Shown here: one piece after another, positions 9,095 to 17,034 of the stretch | How the letters are laid out: every line of letters starts with the position of its first letter | How positions within the stretch are numbered: position 1 is the stretch's first letter | DNA from: Alteromonadaceae bacterium 2753L.S.0a.02 | Lineage (GTDB): Bacteria; Pseudomonadota; Gammaproteobacteria; Pseudomonadales; Cellvibrionaceae | DNA: 64,000 nt | Direction of reading: 5' to 3' | Assembly (NCBI GenBank): GCA_007827375.1 | Contig: VISH01000002.1 | Coordinates: 1,327,001-1,391,000, forward strand | The notes under the pieces: model-generated | Database searches by the model: none | What the model was told of the DNA's origin: nothing | The model's input: the letters and a program-made list of their open reading frames with translations, nothing else | Program-made: the position numbers and the translations under genes

Positions 9095-10195
9095 ATGGCT
9101 ATTCTTGATATAAAAGCGAAAAAAGACTGTCAATACGATCTGGTTTCATTAGGTGAAGTGATGCTTCGTCTGGACCCGGGAGAAGGCCGAATTCGTTGTA
9201 CGCGGCAATTTCGTGTGTGGGAAGGGGGCGGCGAATACAATGTCGCGCGAGGTTTGAGGCGTTGTTTCGGGCAGCGCACTGCGATAGTCACTGCCTTGGC
9301 CGATAATGATGTCGGGCGTCTTGTGGAAGATCTGATATTACAAGGTGGTGTCGACGCCTCAATGATAAAATGGTTGCCTTTCGACGGTATTGGCCGCGCA
9401 GTGCGTAATGGGCTCAATTTTACTGAGCGCGGCTATGGTATTCGTGGTGCTGTTGGAGTTTCAGATCGGGGAAATACCGCGGTTTCGCAATTAAAGCACG
9501 GTGATATCGATTGGGATGAGCTGTTCGGTAATAAAGGCGTACGCTGGTTTCACACCGGTGGTATCTTTGCAGCACTTTCTGAAACTGCTGCAGAGGTGGT
9601 TGAAGAGGCAATGGCCACCGCCAAAAAGTACGGTACCATTGTTTCCTACGATTTAAATTATCGCCCCTCGTTGTGGAAGGCAATAGGCGGCAAAGATATG
9701 GCGCAGCAGGTTAACCGCCGTCTCGCAAAATATGTGGACGTGATGATTGGCAACGAAGAAGATTTTACCGCCTGTCTGGGCTTTGAAGTCGAAGGTGTCG
9801 ACGCCAATCTTGCCAATCTCGAAATCGATAAATTTAAATCAATGATTGATAAAGCGGTGTCAGCATTCCCCAATTTTAAGGTTACCGCGACAACACTCCG
9901 GGCTGTTAAAACGGCCACAGTGAACGATTGGGGCGCGATAAGTTGGGCGGGCGGCGAATTCTATGAGGCGACACATCGTCCAAATCTTGAAATACTCGAC
10001 CGAGTTGGCGGTGGTGACAGTTTTGCTTCCGGATTGATTTACGGTTACCTGGAATTTGGTGATCCCGATAAAGCGGTGAATTACGGTGCCGCTCACGGCG
10101 CTTTGGCGATGACAACTCCAGGAGACACCACTATGGCAAATTTAAAAGAGGTGGAAAAAATTGTTGCCGGTGGCGGTGCTCGGGTCGACCGCTAA
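9095..10195 (+). CDS. PfkB-family sugar kinase, KDG kinase-like
   Basis: 366-residue sugar kinase of the ribokinase fold, longer than typical KdgK (about 310). It shows SLGEVMLRLDPGE near the N-terminus, GGGEYNVARGL in place of the GGDxxN motif, SYDLNYRPSLW, and a phosphoryl-transfer loop VGGGDSFASG where the first position reads Gly-Gly-Gly rather than Gly-Ala-Gly. Being right behind eda suggests it also makes KDPG. Weak similarity to kdgK at 6522 means they are not a recent duplication; a different 2-keto-3-deoxy sugar acid substrate is possible. Closed by a strong terminator. Confidence 0.85.
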   Translation: MAILDIKAKKDCQYDLVSLGEVMLRLDPGEGRIRCTRQFRVWEGGGEYNVARGLRRCFGQRTAIVTALADNDVGRLVEDLILQGGVDASMIKWLPFDGIGRAVRNGLNFTERGYGIRGAVGVSDRGNTAVSQLKHGDIDWDELFGNKGVRWFHTGGIFAALSETAAEVVEEAMATAKKYGTIVSYDLNYRPSLWKAIGGKDMAQQVNRRLAKYVDVMIGNEEDFTACLGFEVEGVDANLANLEIDKFKSMIDKAVSAFPNFKVTATTLRAVKTATVNDWGAISWAGGEFYEATHRPNLEILDRVGGGDSFASGLIYGYLEFGDPDKAVNYGAAHGALAMTTPGDTTMANLKEVEKIVAGGGARVDR

Positions 10196-10217
10196 GTTAA
10201 GCAAACTTTATTACCTT

Positions 10218-10245
10218 GCCAACACCCTGCGGGTGTTGGCTTTTT
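10218..10245 (+). terminator. Rho-independent terminator after the second kinase gene
   Basis: Perfect 10-bp stem GCCAACACCC / GGGTGTTGGC with a TGC loop followed by five T. It separates the regulator-eda-kinase unit from uxaC. Confidence 0.93.
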
Positions 10246-10351
10246 GCTATTTGATATTTCGAGCTTGCATATCATTTAAGCTGCAGCTCCACTTAATAAC
10301 CCCCAAAACTAACAGACGGAAATTTGTGTTTGTTAACTGAGAGAAAACTGT

Positions 10352-11764
10352 ATGACTGAGCTTACCCTTCACCCCGATCGCTTATTTCCCGCCGATAAAA
10401 CAATGCGCGAAATAGCCCGTCGGCTTTATCAGGAAGTCAAAGACCTCCCGATTATCAGCCCTCACGGACATACCGATCCACAGTGGTTTGCCGATAATGA
10501 GCCGTTTGGTAATGCATCAGAGCTGTTGATAAAGCCAGACCATTATGTGTTCCGAATGCTGTACAGCCAAGGCATTCCGTTGACATCTCTGGGTATTCCA
10601 ACTTGTGACGGTTCCCTCGTCGAACAGGACCCACGAAAAATCTGGCGCTTGTTAGCGGAGAATTATTATCTGTTTCGTGGTACTCCCTCGCGTATGTGGT
10701 TGGACTTTGTATTTAAGGAAGTTTTTAATCTTGAAAAAGCGTTAAATTCCAGCACCGCAGACGAATACTACGACCATATCACCAACAGCCTGCAAACTCC
10801 GGATTATTTACCCCGAGCGCTCTTCGATCGAAACCGAATTGAAACGCTGGCGACCACAGAGTCGCCACTCGATGATCTGCGCCATCATAAAAAAATACGC
10901 GAAAGCGACTGGCAAGGAAATGTCATAACGGCATTTCGGCCAGATCCGGTAGTCGACCCGGAGTTTGAAGGTTTTGTAGAAAATGTGCACCAGCTGGGGG
11001 AAATCACCGGAGAAGATATTTCGAATTGGCAAGGTTATTTAAACGCTTTACGAAATCGTCGCGAATATTTTGCCACTATGGGGGCAACTTCAACGGATCA
11101 TGGGCATCCTACTGCAGGAACTGCGGATTTATCGCAACAGCAATGTGAAGTACTTTACGCAAAAGCCATTTCCGGTTCTTGCAGCGCAAACGATGCAGAA
11201 TTATTCCGGGCGCAAATTCTTACCGAGATGGCGGGGATGAGTATTGAAGATGGCTTAGTAATGCAAATACATCCCGGCTGTTTTCGTAATCACAACCTTC
11301 AGGTGTATCGCCAGTTTGGCCGCGATAAAGGTGCCGATATCCCGATTCAAACCGAATATGTTACAGCCTTGAAACCTCTGCTAGATAAATACGGCAACGA
11401 TTCGCGTTTATCCATTATTTTATTTACCTTGGATGAAACTGTTTACAGTAGAGAACTGGCGCCTCTGGCTGGGCATTACCCCACGCTTAAGCTCGGCCCG
11501 TCGTGGTGGTTCCACGACAGCCCGGAAGGCATGCGACGCTTTAGAGAACAAATGACGGAAACCGGTGGTTTCTACAATACCGTCGGGTTTAATGACGATA
11601 CGCGGGCGTTTCTCTCTATTCCCGCACGTCATGATGTGGCCAGACGCATGGACTGCGGATTCTTAGCACGACTGGTGGCGGAACACCGTATCACCGAAGA
11701 AGAAGGCAGGGATTTGGCCGTTGACCTCAGCTATAACCTGGTTAAAAAAGCATACAAACTTTAA
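10352..11764 (+). CDS. uxaC: Glucuronate isomerase
   Basis: Interconverts D-glucuronate and fructuronate (or galacturonate and tagaturonate), the first cytoplasmic step of hexuronate breakdown. 470 residues, the standard length. Family features include the N-terminal ISPHGHTDP metal-binding His pair, the ATTESPLDDL segment, and KLGPSWWFHDSPEGM with NDDTRAFLSIPARHDVARR near the C-terminus. ATG at 10352 with a modest GAGAG upstream. It forms a two-gene unit with the reductase gene 13 bp downstream, separated from eda-kinase by a terminator, so it probably has its own promoter in 10246-10351. Confidence 0.96.
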   Translation: MTELTLHPDRLFPADKTMREIARRLYQEVKDLPIISPHGHTDPQWFADNEPFGNASELLIKPDHYVFRMLYSQGIPLTSLGIPTCDGSLVEQDPRKIWRLLAENYYLFRGTPSRMWLDFVFKEVFNLEKALNSSTADEYYDHITNSLQTPDYLPRALFDRNRIETLATTESPLDDLRHHKKIRESDWQGNVITAFRPDPVVDPEFEGFVENVHQLGEITGEDISNWQGYLNALRNRREYFATMGATSTDHGHPTAGTADLSQQQCEVLYAKAISGSCSANDAELFRAQILTEMAGMSIEDGLVMQIHPGCFRNHNLQVYRQFGRDKGADIPIQTEYVTALKPLLDKYGNDSRLSIILFTLDETVYSRELAPLAGHYPTLKLGPSWWFHDSPEGMRRFREQMTETGGFYNTVGFNDDTRAFLSIPARHDVARRMDCGFLARLVAEHRITEEEGRDLAVDLSYNLVKKAYKL

Positions 11765-11777
11765 TTGAAGGCAACTA

Positions 11778-13250
11778 ATGAGACTGCGAACTTCCACACT
11801 GCATCACTTACCAGATTACGTCATACAACCCAGCTATGATCGCGACGCCATTAAACCGGGCATTGTACATTTGGGGGTGGGCGCGTTTCATCGCGCGCAT
11901 CAGGCATTTTTTACCGATAAATATTTGGCTACGGCTGGGGGTAACTGGGGAATTGTTGGCGGTGATTTACGCTCTGGGCGAGTACGTGATCAGCTTGATC
12001 CACAAGATGGTCTTTATTCGCTGGTTATTCGCGATAATGACCAAACCAAAATTCAGATCATTGGCTCTGTACTCGCAGAATTGGTTGGCCCTGATGATCC
12101 ACATTACGCTATAGATTTAATGGCGGATGAAAGTATCAAAATCGTTTCGTTAACGGTAACCGAAAAGGGGTATTGTCACGATCCGGCGACCGGCAATCTC
12201 AATATTCTTCACCCTGAAATTGAGCACGATTTAAAAAATATTGATACGCCAAAATCGACTCCGGGTTTTGTAGTCGCTGCGTTAAAAAAGCGTATGGAAC
12301 AAGGTATAAAGAGTTTCACTCTCTTGAGTTGTGACAACTTACCCAATAACGGTAAGGTTTTGCAGAAGGTTATTATGCAATTCGCCCGGTTACTGGATGA
12401 ATCCCTCGCAGATTGGATCGAAAAAAACACCACTTTTCCTTGTACCATGGTAGACCGCATTGTTCCGGCCACTACGGATGCTGATAAAGATTGGCTCGCG
12501 GAACAGCTGGGTATGCGCGACGAGGGCATGGTAGTCGGGGAGCCCTTTATTCAATGGGTCATAGAAGATAATTTTTGTAACGAGCGACCCGCGTGGGAGA
12601 GTGTGGGTGCATTATTGGTTAATGATGTTACGGTTTACGAACACATGAAGTTGAGGCTGCTAAATGGCAGTCACTCTTTACTTGCCTATACGGGCTATCT
12701 TTCTGGTTTTGAAACCATTAACGAAGTGATGGCTCAGCCAGCGTTCGTAAACATGTGCAAACTATTTATGGATCGCGAAGCGGGCGAAACCGTAGAACAA
12801 CCCGAAGGTTTCGATATTGCTGCTTATAAGCAGCAATTGCGTGAACGCTATGCCAACACCGGTTTGCGCCATCGTACCTGGCAGATTGCGATGGATGGCT
12901 CACAAAAATTACCGCAGCGTTTATTGGATACATTAAGAGATCAACTCGCGGGCAACGGTAATATTGATATTATTTGCTTGGCGGTAGCTGCCTGGATGCG
13001 CTACGTAAGTGGTGTCGATGAGAAAGGTCAGACTATCGATGTGCGCGATCCGTTGGCCGCCCAACTTAAAAAAATATGTGACGATAATGCAGACGATCCC
13101 GCTAAAATGGTTGTAGCGATGTCGCGTCTTGAACAAGTCTTCGAACGAGATCTCGCAGATCAAAAGGCGTTTATTGAACGCACCACTTATTGGTTGCAGT
13201 GTTTTTATAAGCAGGGTGTATTAGCAACCGTTACGGCTAATTTCTCCTGA
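11778..13250 (+). CDS. uxuB: Fructuronate reductase (mannitol dehydrogenase family)
   Basis: NAD-dependent polyol dehydrogenase. The 490 residues start IVHLGVGAFHRAHQA, the nucleotide-binding and family signature, and carry the catalytic block KLRLLNGSHSLLAY with Lys, Asn and His. The family also contains mannitol 2-dehydrogenase, but the position right after uxaC argues for fructuronate reductase making D-mannonate. The next enzyme, mannonate dehydratase UxuA, is not in this window. Its 3' end converges on the lipid kinase gene over a 9-bp stem. Confidence 0.9.
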   Translation: MRLRTSTLHHLPDYVIQPSYDRDAIKPGIVHLGVGAFHRAHQAFFTDKYLATAGGNWGIVGGDLRSGRVRDQLDPQDGLYSLVIRDNDQTKIQIIGSVLAELVGPDDPHYAIDLMADESIKIVSLTVTEKGYCHDPATGNLNILHPEIEHDLKNIDTPKSTPGFVVAALKKRMEQGIKSFTLLSCDNLPNNGKVLQKVIMQFARLLDESLADWIEKNTTFPCTMVDRIVPATTDADKDWLAEQLGMRDEGMVVGEPFIQWVIEDNFCNERPAWESVGALLVNDVTVYEHMKLRLLNGSHSLLAYTGYLSGFETINEVMAQPAFVNMCKLFMDREAGETVEQPEGFDIAAYKQQLRERYANTGLRHRTWQIAMDGSQKLPQRLLDTLRDQLAGNGNIDIICLAVAAWMRYVSGVDEKGQTIDVRDPLAAQLKKICDDNADDPAKMVVAMSRLEQVFERDLADQKAFIERTTYWLQCFYKQGVLATVTANFS

Positions 13251-13258
13251 TAAAATTT

Positions 13259-13286
13259 GCTGCACGGAATTTATTAGCCGTGCAGC
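13259..13286. terminator. Bidirectional stem-loop between converging genes
   Basis: GCTGCACGG (13259-13267) and CCGTGCAGC (13278-13286) form a perfect 9-bp stem with a 10-nt loop. The loop holds the stop codon of the minus-strand lipid kinase gene. T-rich sequence follows only on the minus-strand side (AAATTTTA), so termination is more convincing for that strand. Confidence 0.55.
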
Positions 13287-14194
13287 ATTGGACAATTGGA
13301 GGGTATAACCACAGGTAACGCCTTGGGAATTATTTCGAATTCGAAGCGGTTGGAATTCAGGGGTTCACCATCGAGGTTCAATGGTGCTGCCTGATGCGTC
13401 TCAAATTCACATAATAATTTTTTAGTACGAAACCGTTGAACAAATGTGCCGCTGGCGTCAGGGTTGAAAAGCTCCTTAATAACTTGGCCGCCATCGCTTA
13501 TTTGAAACGCGGATATAAATATCACATCGAACAATCCATCGTTAACTCTCGCATTAGGCGCAAGTTGTTGGCCGCCACCGGCTTGCCTACCGTTACAAAT
13601 AGCTGCAATTATTACTTCAGCTTTCGTATCAAAGCTATCGCTCACGAAGCGACTTTTGTAAGGTGAGAAATTTAATGCGCGTACCAGACCTGTTAGAGTG
13701 TAGGCGCTGCCTCCGAGAAAATTTTTAAGTTCGCTAGGAGTTTCGTTGGTAATTTGAGCTCCAAAACCGCCGGCAGCGACATTGATAAAATAACGTTGGT
13801 TGCACTTGCCCACATCTACATGCTGAGCTTGACCAGTAATTGCCAGTTTTAGTGCAGCTTCTATGCTTTTTGGAATACCACAGGCGGAGGCGAAATCGTT
13901 CGCGGTACCCAGTGGCAATATTCCCAACTCCGGAGCTGTCTCAAGATGTGAGCTGAGTGCGGCATGGGTAAATTCGTTGAGGGTACCATCGCCACCACCA
14001 ACGACGACTCGAGTTATCTTATCGTTACACGCGTCTTTATAAAGCCGCTCGATATCTCCCTGCTCCCAGGTTACGCGAACCTCAAGCTTGTAATCTGAAA
14101 ATCTTTCGCGTGCTTTAAATATCGCATCGCGCACTGCAGTCTCGTTGGCGCACTTGCCATTTAAAATGACACGAATAATTTGCTGTCCGGTCAT
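13274..14194 (-). CDS. yegS: YegS-type lipid kinase
   Basis: Diacylglycerol-kinase-fold enzyme; E. coli YegS phosphorylates phosphatidylglycerol in vitro. 306 residues from the ATG at 14194, which has GGAGG upstream. The open frame extends to 14311, but those residues overlap the preceding gene and are not family-like. The nucleotide-binding motif GGGDGT is at 66-71, followed by LGILPLGTANDFA, NVAAGGFGAQIT, GNGRQAGGGQQL-like and NLDGEPL, in close agreement with YegS along its length. It lies 22 bp after a secreted phospholipase-A2-like gene; the pair looks cotranscribed. Confidence 0.93.
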   Translation of the reverse strand: MTGQQIIRVILNGKCANETAVRDAIFKARERFSDYKLEVRVTWEQGDIERLYKDACNDKITRVVVGGGDGTLNEFTHAALSSHLETAPELGILPLGTANDFASACGIPKSIEAALKLAITGQAQHVDVGKCNQRYFINVAAGGFGAQITNETPSELKNFLGGSAYTLTGLVRALNFSPYKSRFVSDSFDTKAEVIIAAICNGRQAGGGQQLAPNARVNDGLFDVIFISAFQISDGGQVIKELFNPDASGTFVQRFRTKKLLCEFETHQAAPLNLDGEPLNSNRFEFEIIPKALPVVIPSNCPMLHG

Positions 14195-14216
14195 CACGCC
14201 TCCGTGTCGGATCTTG

Positions 14217-14675
14217 TTAAGGTTTTTTGGTGCTCGACGTACTCTGTTCAATGAATTCATCGACGAGAGAACGCAGTTGCAAGAGTTGCTCGCGAACTTG
14301 CCGTTGTTCATCTTGAGTTAGAGCTTTGTAGCCGCGCAAGTAGGGCCAACCATAGCCCCAGCGATACCATGTGGGGTAAAAAGGCGAGCCTCCCATCCGA
14401 ACCCCGAAATGCATGAGTGACGAAATATCCTTCTTACCCAGGTCGGCAACACATTGTTCTAAAGCCGAGTCAGCTTGTTCCCTATCGAGTGCGGTGCCGC
14501 CTTGCCAATATGCAAAATCATGGCGAATACAACATTCAATCCAGAGTGCGTTTTGTTCGGTTGTGCCGTCCGGGAACACGCTACAACCGTCTGTGGTAAA
14601 CGGTTTTATCTGCGCTGAAACCGAAGACACGATGCCACAAAATATAAAACTAAGGGGTGCAACACGAAGTCTCAT
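14217..14675 (-). CDS. Small secreted protein with phospholipase A2-like CCxxHD motif
   Basis: 152 residues with a signal peptide (hydrophobic 5-19, likely cleavage after VSA at 21). The mature part has Cys31 in DGCSVFPDG, then Cys48-Cys49-x-x-His52-Asp53-x-x-Tyr56 and Cys75. The CCxxHDxxY pattern is the catalytic helix signature of secreted phospholipase A2, where His and Asp form the active site. The rest (GGSPFYPTWYRWGYGWPY) looks like a conserved but uncharacterised proteobacterial family. Activity is not shown; a PLA2-like fold without lipase activity is possible. The start at 14675 is chosen for the signal peptide; an in-frame ATG lies farther upstream at 14783. It is followed closely by the lipid kinase gene. 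Confidence 0.72.
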   Translation of the reverse strand: MRLRVAPLSFIFCGIVSSVSAQIKPFTTDGCSVFPDGTTEQNALWIECCIRHDFAYWQGGTALDREQADSALEQCVADLGKKDISSLMHFGVRMGGSPFYPTWYRWGYGWPYLRGYKALTQDEQRQVREQLLQLRSLVDEFIEQSTSSTKKP

Positions 14676-14798
14676 TGATAAACGCAATTTATTTGGGGTT
14701 AAAAGCACAATGCTAGCAGTGATTGTAGGGTATTCGTGGCTTCGAATACCACGGATGCAGTATTTAGGCCTTCGAATTGCCATCCATGAGGCTACTTA

Positions 14799-14837
14799 CC
14801 CCATTCGAAATGGGGGCTATGACACATTTTAAATGTG
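14799..14837. repeat. Two adjacent perfect inverted repeats, candidate operators
   Basis: CCCCATT-CGA-AATGGGG (14799-14815) and CACATTT-T-AAATGTG (14823-14837) lie in the 273-bp space between divergent genes. TTCGAA occurs three times nearby (14741, 14771, 14804). No regulator can be named. A possible plus-strand promoter is TTGGAT (14885-14890) with TATAAT (14910-14915) at a loose 19-bp spacing. Confidence 0.4.
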
Positions 14838-14948
14838 AGCTTGTTTGCACGGTCATAACATAATTGCTTGATGGCGTGTATAAATTGGATCGAATTTGTA
14901 TGCCGTTTTTATAATCCGCTTTTGAAACAGTAACAAGGTTTTTTGGCG

Positions 14949-15326
14949 ATGTGGAAATTATTCAGTTTTCCCAAAGCGCGCCATAAAAATAAAAATACAG
15001 CATCGCGCTCAACTGCGGCTTCCAGCCCCAGCACTTTCAACGATGGGGACTATCGGGCTGTGAAAATTCTCTACTCAAGGCAAGCGTGCGATGAGGTGAA
15101 AGCGTTGCAGGACAACGTCTACTTGTGCGGTGAGGCTCCTTGGTTACCGCTGTCCGGATGTACCAGCAAGTCGGAATGTCGCTGTCGCTATTTGCGTCTT
15201 TCCGATCGGCGTACCTACAATCGACGTGATAGCGACAACGGTCTCCCCGGTGCGCTAGTTTCCAGTGAACGTCGCCGCCTCGGAGATCGCAGGCGCTCGT
15301 CGCTTCGAATAGGTGTGTTGCAATAA
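14949..15326 (+). CDS. Conserved hypothetical small protein with Cys cluster and Arg-rich tail
   Basis: About 125 residues, function unknown. The N-terminal 35 residues are Lys/Ser rich and probably disordered. Then come VKILYSRQACDEVKAL and a Cys-containing block (LPLSGCTSKSECRCRYLRLSDRR, with C-x5-C-x-C), followed by two Arg-rich RRxxxRR-type motifs (ERRRLGDRRR). It resembles a conserved proteobacterial family with C-x-C-RY followed by D-RR, which could bind metal or nucleic acid; this is inference. An in-frame TTG at 14943 has better spacing to AAGG at 14935; the ATG at 14949 is the conservative choice. Confidence 0.6.
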   Translation: MWKLFSFPKARHKNKNTASRSTAASSPSTFNDGDYRAVKILYSRQACDEVKALQDNVYLCGEAPWLPLSGCTSKSECRCRYLRLSDRRTYNRRDSDNGLPGALVSSERRRLGDRRRSSLRIGVLQ

Positions 15327-15481
15327 CTCTTTCTCCCAAACGGTAAAGGGTTCTAGCTGGTTTTCATGTTAAGCGTTTGCCTTTCAAGCCGGCGCTTTTC
15401 AAGCTTGTGATTCTCCTTTAACCTTTCTTCGTTCCCAGCGGGCGGGGCGGCCGTGCGTTAATATTTTGATAATGGTTAACT

Positions 15482-15506
15482 CAGGTCAATTCAGTTAATT
15501 GACCTG
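15482..15506. repeat. Perfect 10-bp inverted repeat upstream of pntAA
   Basis: CAGGTCAATT and AATTGACCTG flank a CAGTT loop, about 70 bp before the pntAA start. There is no T-run, so it is not a typical terminator. A regulator-binding site or a leader RNA hairpin are the main options. Confidence 0.5.
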
Positions 15507-15574
15507 GCCCTATGCTGTATGACTGGAAAAAGCCTCTGCGACGGCAGAGTCACGGATAAATTGGGGGAGGCGCA

Positions 15575-16738
15575 ATGAAGATAGCGGTGCTAAGGGAGCG
15601 CAGGCCACACGAAAATCGTGTTGCGATGACGCCGGAGGTCGCAAAAAAGCTCACTGCCAAGGGCTGTGAAGTATGCATTGAGTCGGGAGCCGGACTGCTC
15701 AGTCGCTTCGCTGACGATGAATACGCTGCTGCGGGGGCTCTTGTTTCGGAAGACCCCACTGTGGTGACCCAAGGAGCGGATGTGCTACTTAAGGTGCAGC
15801 GCCCTCTGCTCCCAGGTGAGGGGGACCTGAACGAGTTGGCGCTACTGTCGCCCAACACAACACTGATTTCAATACTGTCTCCATTTAATGCCCCGCAATC
15901 ACTAAGCGCTTACGCAAAAGCCAATGTTACAGCGCTCGCAATGGAATTTGTGCCGCGCATTACCCGTGCTCAAACGATGGACGTGTTGAGTTCTCAGGCA
16001 AATTTGGCCGGATACCGAGCAGTACTTGAAGCCGTGTATCTGTACGACCGAGCCATGCCGATGATGATGACTGCAGCGGGTACTATTGCACCGGCAAAGG
16101 TGATTGTGTTGGGTGCGGGGGTTGCCGGTTTACAGGCGATTGCAACAGCGCGCCGGCTTGGCGCGATTGTCTGCGCTACCGACGTACGCCCCGCAGCCAA
16201 GGAACAAGTGGCAAGTCTGGGTGCAAAATTCGTGATGGTGGATTCCAGCGAAATGGAAGACGCAGAGACTGCCGGCGGCTATGCGAAAGAAATGAGCGAA
16301 GATTTCAAACGCAAACAGTCAGAGTTGGTTGCGGGAACGCTTGCCAAGCAGGATATTGCGATTTGTACCGCCCTTATTCCGGGGAAAAAAGCGCCCACAC
16401 TTATTGATGATGCGATGGTGCACAGCATGCGTGCGGGGTCAGTAATTGTCGATCTCGCTGTCGAACAGGGTGGCAATTGCACGCTTTCCAAACCTGGGGA
16501 GGTGGTCGATATCAACGGTGTTCGAATCATCGGTCACTACAACATGCCCAGTCGCTTGGCGGCAGACGCCAGCGCGTTATACGCGAGAAATCTTTACGCG
16601 TTTCTGGAGCCTCAAATCAATACAGAAACCAAAGCCCTGGCGCTGGATTGGAGCGACGAAGTGGTCGCAGCCACACTGCTAACTCGTGACGGAGCAGTGG
16701 TGCATTCGCAGTTTGTAAACACCATAGAGGAGGCCTAA
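15575..16738 (+). CDS. pntAA: NAD(P) transhydrogenase subunit alpha, part 1
   Basis: NAD(H)-binding domain I of proton-translocating transhydrogenase, which couples hydride transfer between NADH and NADP+ to the proton gradient. 387 residues, the size of the split alpha subunit, against about 510 for the fused E. coli PntA. It begins MKIAVLRERRPHENRVAMTP and carries the Rossmann segment VIVLGAGVAGLQAIATA and the RAGSVIVDLAVEQGGN block. GGGGGAGG lies upstream of the ATG. Together with pntAB and pntB it forms a tight three-gene operon that would supply NADPH. Confidence 0.95.
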   Translation: MKIAVLRERRPHENRVAMTPEVAKKLTAKGCEVCIESGAGLLSRFADDEYAAAGALVSEDPTVVTQGADVLLKVQRPLLPGEGDLNELALLSPNTTLISILSPFNAPQSLSAYAKANVTALAMEFVPRITRAQTMDVLSSQANLAGYRAVLEAVYLYDRAMPMMMTAAGTIAPAKVIVLGAGVAGLQAIATARRLGAIVCATDVRPAAKEQVASLGAKFVMVDSSEMEDAETAGGYAKEMSEDFKRKQSELVAGTLAKQDIAICTALIPGKKAPTLIDDAMVHSMRAGSVIVDLAVEQGGNCTLSKPGEVVDINGVRIIGHYNMPSRLAADASALYARNLYAFLEPQINTETKALALDWSDEVVAATLLTRDGAVVHSQFVNTIEEA

Positions 16739-16740
16739 AC

Positions 16741-17025
16741 ATGCATGGAGAATTTGTTTCGCAATTATCGATTTTTGTGTTGGCCGTATTTGTTGGGTAC
16801 TACGTGGTCTGGAGTGTAACCCCGGCGCTGCACACCCCTTTAATGGCGGTTACCAACGCAATTTCCAGTGTGATAATCGTTGGTGCTCTTATTGCTGCGG
16901 GCCCCGATGAATTCAGTCTCGCCAAGGTTCTGGGTTTTATTGCAATGATGCTCGCCGCGATCAATATATTTGGCGGGTTTGCGGTAACCCAACGCATGTT
17001 GTCTATGTACAAAAAGAAAAATTAG
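16741..17025 (+). CDS. pntAB: NAD(P) transhydrogenase subunit alpha, part 2
   Basis: 94-residue membrane part of the split alpha subunit. Three hydrophobic segments (about 10-28, 38-56, 63-82) and the conserved TPLMAVTNAISSVI stretch match the C-terminal membrane part of PntA. It starts 2 bp after the pntAA stop, with GGAGG inside the end of pntAA, so translation is coupled. Confidence 0.95.
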   Translation: MHGEFVSQLSIFVLAVFVGYYVVWSVTPALHTPLMAVTNAISSVIIVGALIAAGPDEFSLAKVLGFIAMMLAAINIFGGFAVTQRMLSMYKKKN

Positions 17026-17034
17026 GGGGGTGTT

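Noticed and set aside
14195..14311. Longer lipid kinase start on the minus strand
   Set aside because: It overlaps the phospholipase-like gene, whereas the ATG at 14194 has GGAGG and matches YegS.
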